Below, piece after piece: positions 1 through 3,874 of a stretch of DNA of 9,497 nucleotides. Made by a program: the position numbers and the translations under genes. Location of the stretch: positions 1 through 9,497 of the forward strand of contig NZ_JAUNHK010000099.1 of assembly GCF_030523985.1 (NCBI RefSeq), in the 5' to 3' direction. Numbering within the stretch: the first letter of the stretch is position 1; the number at the start of each line of letters is the position of its first letter. This stretch comes from Deinococcus sp. (GTDB lineage Bacteria; Deinococcota; Deinococci; Deinococcales; Deinococcaceae). Below the pieces are notes generated by a model, which had not been told where the DNA came from, ran no database searches, and was given only the letters and a program-made list of their open reading frames with translations.

Positions 1-63
1 TGGCCCGCCTATGTCGCGGCGGTGGTTGTGCTGGCGCTCATGCTGGCGTCCTGGCCGACCTGA
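1..63 (+). CDS. 3' end of a gene for a membrane protein (partial)
   Basis: Frame 1 is open from the window edge to a TGA at 61-63 and encodes 20 residues. These are almost all hydrophobic (YVAAVVVLALMLASW near the end), so the protein appears to end in a membrane-spanning segment with a very short tail. Only the C-terminus is visible, so no family can be assigned. It runs toward the integrase gene and both would use the terminator at 111-136. Whether it is the last gene of a phage segment lying to the left or the first host gene outside the element cannot be decided here. Confidence 0.55.
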   Translation, partial: WPAYVAAVVVLALMLASWPT

Positions 64-70
64 ACCACAC

Positions 71-102
71 ATTACCGGGCCTAGTACCAGCCTAATTACC
101 GG
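71..102. repeat. Short direct repeat ATTACCGG beside the integrase gene
   Basis: The octamer ATTACCGG occurs at 71-78 and again at 95-102, 24 bp apart. Between and within them are related CCTAGTACC (80-88) and CCTAATTACC (91-100) strings. The repeats lie just past the 3' end of the integrase gene, where attachment sites or integrase arm-type sites often sit. No second copy of the block was found near 3613-3870, so an attachment-site role is a guess. Confidence 0.35.
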
Positions 103-110
103 CCAGAAAA

Positions 111-136
111 CCCCCGCATGAGCGGGGGCTTCTTCT
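111..136. terminator. Bidirectional rho-independent terminator
   Basis: A perfect 7-bp stem CCCCCGC (111-117) / GCGGGGG (122-128) encloses an ATGA tetraloop. On the plus strand CTTCTTCT follows. On the minus strand the stem is followed by TTTTC, the complement of 107-110. It therefore serves both the gene ending at 63 and the integrase ending at 135. The minus-strand copy has the better T-run. Confidence 0.75.
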
Positions 137-1088
137 ACCACCGACTGAGCGCGGCAGTGAGCCTCTTCGGGTTCAGCTTCGCGTACACCTCCGTCGTGCC
201 GACGCTGCTGTGCCGCATGTGCCGGGCCACGATGTAGATGTCGCCCGTCTGCTCCAGCAGCATCGTGGCGCAGGCATGGCGCAGGCCGTGCACCTGACGC
301 TTCGAATAGTCCACCCCAGCGGCCTTGCAGAGCGAGCGCAGGCACAGGCGAATGCTCTTCGGATTCCGCCAGGGCAGCACGTACCCGGTGCGGCGCTCGG
401 CCTCCACGCACTCGAGCATCATGCTCAGGCTCTCGGAAAGGTAGACCAGGGCCGTCTTCCGCCCCTTGCCGGTGATCGTCATGACCCGCCGTTCGAGGTC
501 CACCTGCTCCCACTTCAGGCTGACCAGTTCGCTCATGCGCAAGCCGCCGTGAGACCCCAGCAGCACCAGCAGATGTTCGTCTTCCGTGGCCGCTTCGAGC
601 ATCGCCTCGATGTCTTCCCGCGAGTACGCTTCGCGCTTGGTCCAGCGCTCGCTGGCGTCCTTGGCACGAGGCGTGTCGGCAAAGGGGTCAGCCTGGAGGA
701 CGCCTGCCCACCTCAATGCCCGGTATAGAGCGCGAGCAGCAGAGCGGCGACTGTTGATCGTGCCGGGGCTGACCCCTTCCCTCTCCAACATCCGGATGTA
801 CCCGATGGTGAGGTCGGTGTCGTACTGGGTCAGACGCTCCCAGCCAAGCGGCAGAGCGTAGTTCAGGTACCGGCGCACGCCCGTGCTGTAGTTGCGCCGG
901 GTGTGCTGGCTGGTGTGCGCCCCACCGCGCCCGAACATCATCAGGTTGTGGTCGGTGAGCGACACCAGAGTGGTCACGTCGCCGCATTGCAGTGCTGTGC
1001 GCACGACCTGCTCACGCTGGGCTTTACTGTAGGCGTCCCAGTTATGCCCACAGGGTATGGACGCCGCGCTTGCGGTATTTTCTTTCAT
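135..1088 (-). CDS. Tyrosine recombinase / phage integrase
   Basis: The 317-aa product is a site-specific recombinase of the XerC/XerD-lambda integrase family, cutting and rejoining DNA through a 3'-phosphotyrosine link. All the active-site residues are visible: Arg184 in GGLRMSELVSL, Lys208 in the TGKGRK beta-hairpin, His267 and Arg270 in HGLRHACATM, His293 in MRHSSVGTTEVY, and the nucleophile Tyr302. Residues 60-140 form the helical SAM-like core-binding domain (RRNYSTGVRRYL... TINSRRSAARALYRAL). An N-terminal stretch of about 55 residues may bind arm sites. The ATG is set by GGAGGT (plus coordinates 1094-1099) 5 nt upstream. The length is normal and no break is seen, so the enzyme should be active. 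Beside holin and lysin genes it is most likely a phage integrase rather than a chromosome-dimer Xer protein. No excisionase or repressor gene is visible. Confidence 0.93.
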   Translation of the reverse strand: MKENTASAASIPCGHNWDAYSKAQREQVVRTALQCGDVTTLVSLTDHNLMMFGRGGAHTSQHTRRNYSTGVRRYLNYALPLGWERLTQYDTDLTIGYIRMLEREGVSPGTINSRRSAARALYRALRWAGVLQADPFADTPRAKDASERWTKREAYSREDIEAMLEAATEDEHLLVLLGSHGGLRMSELVSLKWEQVDLERRVMTITGKGRKTALVYLSESLSMMLECVEAERRTGYVLPWRNPKSIRLCLRSLCKAAGVDYSKRQVHGLRHACATMLLEQTGDIYIVARHMRHSSVGTTEVYAKLNPKRLTAALSRW

Positions 1089-1093
1089 GCTGT

Positions 1094-1099
1094 ACCTCC
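1094..1099 (-). promoter_or_regulatory. Ribosome binding site of the integrase gene
   Basis: On the minus strand GGAGGT lies 5 nt before the ATG at 1086-1088. This is a near-perfect Shine-Dalgarno sequence and it fixes the start of the integrase. Confidence 0.8.
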
Positions 1100-1153
1100 G
1101 ACAAGGTGCAGAGGCCCTGGGTGTTGGCGCACCGCGAGGGCCGTTGCTCTTTT

Positions 1154-1181
1154 AGGCTAGCTCATATAAAGCGTTTGTCAA
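1154..1181 (-). promoter_or_regulatory. Candidate integrase promoter
   Basis: On the minus strand a consensus TTGACA (complement of 1176-1181) is followed, after 16 nt, by TAGCCT (complement of 1154-1159). That box keeps the T, A and final T of TATAAT. The leader to the integrase ATG would be about 60 nt. The -35 is excellent and the -10 is poor, so this may need an activator. It overlaps the candidate plus-strand promoter. Confidence 0.4.
1165..1170 (+). promoter_or_regulatory. Candidate -10 box for the lysis genes
   Basis: TATAAA (5 of 6 to consensus) lies about 36 nt before the holin ATG, leaving room for a short leader with the GGAG Shine-Dalgarno. The only -35-like hexamer, TTGCTC at 1144-1149, sits at a 15-nt spacing, so the promoter is weak or depends on an activator. 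It lies back to back with, and overlaps, the candidate integrase promoter. Confidence 0.35.
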
Positions 1182-1195
1182 TTCGCTCTGAGCGT

Positions 1196-1200
1196 AGGAG
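1196..1200 (+). promoter_or_regulatory. Ribosome binding site of the holin-like gene
   Basis: AGGAG lies 6 nt before the ATG at 1207, supporting that start. Confidence 0.7.
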
Positions 1201-1206
1201 TTCTTT

Positions 1207-1608
1207 ATGGCCTTTGACCCGACATTCGACCCGTACACGGCTGGTGTTGCGGTTGCTTCCGGCGTTGTAGCCGCCGCCATGCATGCCACGGCGATGGCAG
1301 GCAGTGGCAAAGCGTGGCCTGCCCGTCGAGTGATGACGGCTAACCTCATCAGCACTGCTCTGGTCGGCATCGTGGTTAGCCAGATCATCCGCTTCCTGCC
1401 CTGGAAAGCAGACATGGTCGTCACGCTCCTGGCTGCTGGCATTACTGGGCATACGCTCGGGCCGCGTGGTGTGGCATGGGCCTTCTCGGGAATGGTCAAG
1501 GGTGCCCAGCAGGCTCCGGTAATCGGCAAGCTGATCCCAGACCCGCCGCCAGATGAAGCCACGCCCACGCCGCCAGACCCTCAACTTACGGAGGCTAAAG
1601 ATGCCTGA
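1207..1608 (+). CDS. Holin-like membrane protein of the lysis cassette
   Basis: The product is 133 aa, with about three predicted membrane segments at residues 11-31 (TAGVAVASGVVAAAMHATAM), 43-63 (TANLISTALVGIVVSQII) and 69-86 (ADMVVTLLAAGITGHTL). A charged, proline-rich cytoplasmic-type tail follows (residues 110-133). Small size, three helices and a polar C-terminus are the pattern of class I phage holins. These form holes in the inner membrane at a set time and let the endolysin out. The assignment rests on topology and on the endolysin two genes downstream, since no family signature was recognised. The stop overlaps the start of the next gene by 8 nt, which suggests translational coupling. 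The start is supported by AGGAG at 1196-1200. An antiholin or unrelated small membrane protein cannot be excluded. Confidence 0.65.
   Translation: MAFDPTFDPYTAGVAVASGVVAAAMHATAMAGSGKAWPARRVMTANLISTALVGIVVSQIIRFLPWKADMVVTLLAAGITGHTLGPRGVAWAFSGMVKGAQQAPVIGKLIPDPPPDEATPTPPDPQLTEAKDA
1590..1594 (+). promoter_or_regulatory. Ribosome binding site that sets the second membrane gene's start
   Basis: GGAGG sits inside the 3' end of the holin-like gene, 6 nt before ATG 1601. It favours that start over the in-frame ATG at 1553, which would add 16 basic residues that do not fit the membrane protein. Confidence 0.75.
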
Positions 1609-2032
1609 CTTCCACGCCATTGCTGCCCGCTGGGACGCGATTTACAACGGTGCAGTCATCGTCAACGATCAACTGAGTTATCTGGTCATGAGCGTCGAGC
1701 GCATCTTGATCGCGTGGGCGGCGTTGCTGCTGCTTCGCTCTCTCAGCCGCTACATCGCCGTTGCCTTCCCACCCCCACACACTCCTGCCAACGCCGTTTA
1801 CTGGCTGCGCTGGTGGCTGTGGCTCCGGCTGCGCGAATTCCCGCTGCTCAAGCTGGGCGCGGCAGGCGTGGCCGTGCTGTTGCTACTCCAAATCCCAGCC
1901 GGAGCAGGTGGGGCGCTCAGTGACGCCACTCTGTATTTCCTGCTGATTTACCCCTTCTGGATTGCCGCACTGGTCGGCATGACGCAACTGCTCAACTACC
2001 TGACAGGCAAGATCACGCACCCCGAAGACTGA
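1601..2032 (+). CDS. Second small polytopic membrane protein of the lysis cassette
   Basis: The product is 143 aa. Hydrophobic segments lie at about residues 27-46 (rich in LLLL), 82-100 (KLGAAGVAVLLLLQIPA) and 108-130 (DATLYFLLIYPFWIAALVGM). A Trp/Arg-rich amphipathic stretch (YWLRWWLWLRLREF, residues 67-80) precedes the second helix. I do not recognise a family. The position, between a three-helix holin-like protein and a GH19 endolysin and overlapping the former by 8 nt, suggests a partner in lysis, such as a second holin, an antiholin or a pinholin-like protein. The start follows the strong GGAGG at 1590-1594. A structural or superinfection-exclusion membrane protein is an alternative. 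Confidence 0.6.
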   Translation: MPDFHAIAARWDAIYNGAVIVNDQLSYLVMSVERILIAWAALLLLRSLSRYIAVAFPPPHTPANAVYWLRWWLWLRLREFPLLKLGAAGVAVLLLLQIPAGAGGALSDATLYFLLIYPFWIAALVGMTQLLNYLTGKITHPED

Positions 2033-2046
2033 AATTCACCGACCTG

Positions 2047-2076
2047 AGCGCACCCCACGCGGGTGCGTTCGCTTTT
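2047..2076 (+). terminator. Intercistronic hairpin before the endolysin gene (weak terminator or attenuator)
   Basis: CGCACCC (2049-2055) pairs with GGGTGCG (2061-2067) around a 5-nt loop. The stem can be extended by a G-T wobble and an A-T pair to 9 bp. TTCGCTTTT follows, so the T-run is broken. It stands directly before the Shine-Dalgarno GGAGG at 2077, so it may partly terminate transcription, stabilise the 3' mRNA end, or tune endolysin translation. Confidence 0.5.
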
Positions 2077-2081
2077 GGAGG
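2077..2081 (+). promoter_or_regulatory. Ribosome binding site of the endolysin gene
   Basis: GGAGG lies 5 nt before ATG 2087. It selects this start over the in-frame GTG at 2063, which lies inside the hairpin and has no Shine-Dalgarno sequence. Confidence 0.75.
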
Positions 2082-2086
2082 TTCCT

Positions 2087-2707
2087 ATGGGCAAGCCACT
2101 GATTACCAAAGAACTCATCCGTGCCCTGGTGCCGGGGCACACGCACCCCACGGTCACGGCGGCCAAGCTCAACATGGCGGCTGAGAAATTCGGCATCAAC
2201 ACGCCGCTGAGGGTGGCCCACTGGTTGGCGCAGCTCGCCCACGAGAGCCGCATCATGCCCGTCGAAGAGAATCTTCAGTACTCCATTGCGGCCCTGTGCC
2301 GTGCGTGGCCCAACCGCTTCAGCCCGGCGGCGGCCATCACCCAGTTGTGCGCCTGGAACCCGATTTTCCTCGCCAATCTGGTGTATGGGGGCAGGATGGG
2401 CAACATTTTCCCCGGCGACGGTCACCACTTCCGTGGGCGCGGCATGATCCAGCTCACGGGCCGCGCCAACTACCGCACCTACGGCAAGCTGGTCGGCTTC
2501 GATCTCGAAAAGGACCCGGATTTGCTCAAGCAGTTCGGTGTCTCGGCGCTGGTGGCGGGAGCTTACTGGAACGCTCACGGCCTGAACTTTCGGGCTGACC
2601 GCGACGACCTGCGCGGTATCACACGGGCCATCAACGGTGGCTACAACGGCCTGGAGCACCGAGCCAAGCTGCTCAAGACCGCCAAGCGGCACCTTGGCAT
2701 CAAGTAG
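2087..2707 (+). CDS. Phage endolysin, glycoside hydrolase family 19 (chitinase-like muramidase)
   Basis: The 206-aa product resembles the compact phage and bacterial branch of GH19, whose members cut the glycan chains of peptidoglycan (or chitin) by an inverting mechanism. The catalytic region begins with HWLAQLAHESRIMPVEENLQYS. Glu53 in HES and a Glu of the VEEN segment (60-61) match the acid and base positions. The hallmark FRGRGMIQLTGRANYRTYGK follows at 115-134. The AYWNAHGLN region (159-167) and the closing TRAINGGYNGLEHR (179-192) complete the fold. The single catalytic domain fills the protein. No signal peptide and no separate wall-binding domain are seen, so export would rely on the holin. 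The gene is intact and lies in the expected order behind the membrane proteins. Confidence 0.9.
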   Translation: MGKPLITKELIRALVPGHTHPTVTAAKLNMAAEKFGINTPLRVAHWLAQLAHESRIMPVEENLQYSIAALCRAWPNRFSPAAAITQLCAWNPIFLANLVYGGRMGNIFPGDGHHFRGRGMIQLTGRANYRTYGKLVGFDLEKDPDLLKQFGVSALVAGAYWNAHGLNFRADRDDLRGITRAINGGYNGLEHRAKLLKTAKRHLGIK

Positions 2708-2714
2708 GTCCATC

Positions 2715-2729
2715 CACGTCGCTGACGTG
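2715..2729. repeat. Small hairpin just after the endolysin stop
   Basis: CACGTC (2715-2720) and GACGTG (2724-2729) form a perfect 6-bp inverted repeat with a GCT loop, 7 nt after the endolysin stop codon. There is no T-run. The first 12 bases, CACGTCGCTGAC, recur exactly at 3603-3614. Confidence 0.5.
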
Positions 2730-2743
2730 CTCCAATCCGCTCA

Positions 2744-2767
2744 GGCCAGCGCCTCTACGGGCTGGCC
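2744..2767. repeat. Hairpin before the next lysis-cassette gene
   Basis: GGCCAGC (2744-2750) and GCTGGCC (2761-2767) are exact inverted repeats around a 10-nt loop, followed by GCTTTCG and then the Shine-Dalgarno GGAGG at 2780-2784. The layout repeats the one before the endolysin gene: hairpin, short T-containing spacer, then Shine-Dalgarno. It is too short of T residues to be called a terminator with confidence. Confidence 0.45.
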
Positions 2768-2779
2768 GCTTTCGTCCCT

Positions 2780-2784
2780 GGAGG
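2780..2784 (+). promoter_or_regulatory. Ribosome binding site that decides a GTG start
   Basis: GGAGG lies 5 nt before GTG 2790. The open frame extends back to 2637 inside the endolysin gene, but only this start has a Shine-Dalgarno sequence, and it places a KK-plus-hydrophobic segment at the N-terminus. Confidence 0.75.
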
Positions 2785-2789
2785 ACACC

Positions 2790-3224
2790 GTGAAGAAGTC
2801 TGCCCTCTCCATGCTCATCGCTGCACTGACCCTCAGCTCTGCTGAAAGTCAGAAGACGAACGCCCTCGACCAGTGGGCCAAAATGCACGTTCCCGCCCTG
2901 ATCAAGGGTGCTCAGGACCTGATGGCCCCGCCTTTCACGCCGTCTGAGCTGATCATGCTGGCTCAGCAGTCCGTAGTGGCCGCACAAGAACTCAAGGGTG
3001 TGTTCGCAGGCAAGGACCGTGCCAAGATCGCCCAGACCGTGCTGTCCTACGCCGTGCAGGAAGTCTGCCCGGACGACCTGGAAGCGTGGGTGGTGCCGTT
3101 GATCGAAGGCGAGGGCGTGGCCGCGCTGATCGAGTCGGCCTTCCTGAAGCTGTTCCCTGAAAAGGCTCCCAGTGCCGCGCCCGTCGTGGATGCGCCTGAA
3201 GTCGCCCCCGGTGGTGTTCAGTGA
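2790..3224 (+). CDS. Small probable exported or membrane-anchored protein of the lysis cassette
   Basis: The product is 144 aa and begins at GTG. The N-terminus (two lysines, then ALSMLIAALTLSSAES) looks like a short signal peptide or membrane anchor. Residues 25-122 are predicted mostly helical (ALIKGAQDLM, LAQQSVVAAQELKGVFAGK, IAQTVLSYAVQEV, EAWVVPLI, ALIESAFLKLF). A Pro/Ala-rich tail closes the protein (123-144). I recognise no family with certainty. The helical part with AAQELK...AGKDRAKIA faintly recalls LLH-type phage holins. Placed after the endolysin and coupled by a 4-nt overlap to a lipoprotein gene, it is in the position of an inner-membrane spanin. The hydrophobic segment is only about 13 residues, short for a membrane span, so a periplasmic or cytoplasmic location remains open. 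Confidence 0.6.
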   Translation: MKKSALSMLIAALTLSSAESQKTNALDQWAKMHVPALIKGAQDLMAPPFTPSELIMLAQQSVVAAQELKGVFAGKDRAKIAQTVLSYAVQEVCPDDLEAWVVPLIEGEGVAALIESAFLKLFPEKAPSAAPVVDAPEVAPGGVQ

Positions 3225-3613
3225 AGTGGCGTTTCGCGGGCCTGTTCGCCCTGGTGGCGCTGCTGCTCGGTTCCTGTGCGCCGTCGGTCATGCAGCCCAG
3301 CGTGCCACCTGCTGTGGCTCCGGCCAACGTGCAGGACAGCGCGGGCGGTGGGTTGAAGTTCCTGGGTGAATCGCTGTGGTTTGCGGCGGGCACGCTGGAA
3401 GCCTGGGACGTGCAGGTGAAGATCAGTGGCGACAATCTGCGCGTGAACGCCCCGGATTTCTGCCGTGTGGACCGTGCGGACATCCTCTGTACCGTCGCCA
3501 AGATTCCGGCAGGCAAGAACTTCGTCCTGCCGATGACGGGCAGCAACATCAGCGCCGTGGCGGTCTACAAGCGGCCCAACGGCCTGAGCTTCAGCAGCCA
3601 AGCACGTCGCTGA
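3221..3613 (+). CDS. Small lipoprotein, candidate outer spanin-like partner
   Basis: The product is 130 aa. A lipoprotein signal peptide is clear: MKWR, a hydrophobic core (FAGLFALVALLL) and a lipobox LGSC, with Cys19 as the lipidated residue. A Pro-rich linker follows (20-36), then a domain of about 90 residues (43-125) with alternating polar and hydrophobic strands and two further cysteines (81 and 90) that could form a disulfide. GTG 3221 overlaps the TGA of the preceding gene as GTGA, and no good Shine-Dalgarno is present, so translation probably depends on re-initiation. Gene order (helical anchored protein, then overlapping Pro-containing lipoprotein, after an endolysin) is that of Rz/Rz1-type spanins. 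The size is larger than usual o-spanins and no similarity was recognised, so a phage-encoded lipoprotein with another surface role is possible. Confidence 0.65.
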   Translation: MKWRFAGLFALVALLLGSCAPSVMQPSVPPAVAPANVQDSAGGGLKFLGESLWFAAGTLEAWDVQVKISGDNLRVNAPDFCRVDRADILCTVAKIPAGKNFVLPMTGSNISAVAVYKRPNGLSFSSQARR

Positions 3614-3628
3614 CCTTCAGCCCAAGCG

Positions 3629-3658
3629 AAAGCCCCTGCTCGATTTGGCAGGGGCTTT
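3629..3658. terminator. Rho-independent terminator at the end of the lysis cassette
   Basis: A perfect 11-bp stem AAAGCCCCTGC (3629-3639) / GCAGGGGCTTT (3648-3658) with an 8-nt loop lies 15 nt after the lipoprotein stop. The stem is GC-rich with an A-tract and T-tract at its foot, so it can act in both directions. It separates the phage-like genes from the host genes. Confidence 0.8.
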
Positions 3659-3680
3659 GAAGCCTCTCGAAATGTAGAAT

Positions 3681-3694
3681 TGGGCAGTTGCCCA
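3681..3694. repeat. Near-palindrome TGGGCA-GT-TGCCCA
   Basis: Perfect 6-bp arms are separated by 2 nt. There is no T-run, so it is not a terminator. It could be an operator or a recombination core-type site. It lies at the start of the AT-rich junction region. Confidence 0.45.
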
Positions 3695-3705
3695 GAGCGT
3701 CAGAC

Positions 3706-3749
3706 GCAAAGAATTATTTGTCAATCTGCAAAGAATTCCGTGTCAACGC
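3706..3749. repeat. Two tandem 22-bp iterons
   Basis: Units 3706-3727 and 3728-3749 match at 16 of 22 positions. Both begin GCAAAGAATT and both contain GTCAA. The spacing equals two helical turns, so bound proteins would sit on the same DNA face. This suggests binding sites for an integrase, repressor or other DNA-binding protein. No gene is encoded here. Confidence 0.6.
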
Positions 3750-3753
3750 CAGT

Positions 3754-3768
3754 GACAATTAATTTGTC
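3754..3768. repeat. Inverted repeat GACAA-N5-TTGTC
   Basis: Perfect 5-bp arms flank TTAAT. The arms are the same TGACA/TGTCA-type element seen at 3719-3724, 3741-3746, 3776-3780 and 3795-3799. The palindromic spacing fits an operator for a dimeric regulator. Confidence 0.5.
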
Positions 3769-3838
3769 GCAACTTTGACAGATAATTTTTTCGGTGACAG
3801 GAGTCTTTCTTTTGATTGGGCGCTTTTGGTCAGGCGGG

Positions 3839-3867
3839 TTGGTCAGGTCTGCCCGGCTGGCTATGCT
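3839..3867 (+). promoter_or_regulatory. Candidate promoter for a leaderless metallophosphoesterase mRNA
   Basis: TTGGTC (3839-3844), a 17-nt spacer and TATGCT (3862-3867) are followed 7 nt later by ATG 3875. A start site 7 nt after the -10 box would make the ATG the first codon of the mRNA. This matches the leaderless pattern known in Deinococcus and explains the lack of a Shine-Dalgarno sequence. Confidence 0.55.
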
Positions 3868-3874
3868 GGAACAC

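Noticed and set aside
1152..1620. Two minus-strand frames opposite the holin-like gene
   Set aside because: There is no Shine-Dalgarno and no hydrophobic or domain pattern, while the plus-strand gene has a good start, coupling and membrane helices.
3775..3786. TTGACA next to GATAAT as a promoter
   Set aside because: The two hexamers are adjacent instead of about 17 nt apart, and no partner box lies at the right distance for either. They are better explained as part of the TGACA repeat cluster.
3700..3800. Radiation/desiccation response motif (DdrO site)
   Set aside because: The known motif has TTATGT and ACATAA half-sites. The GACAA/TTGTC arms here do not match.
3659..3874. tRNA gene as the phage target
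   Set aside because: No cloverleaf, anticodon arm or T-loop sequence could be found in this region or elsewhere in the window.
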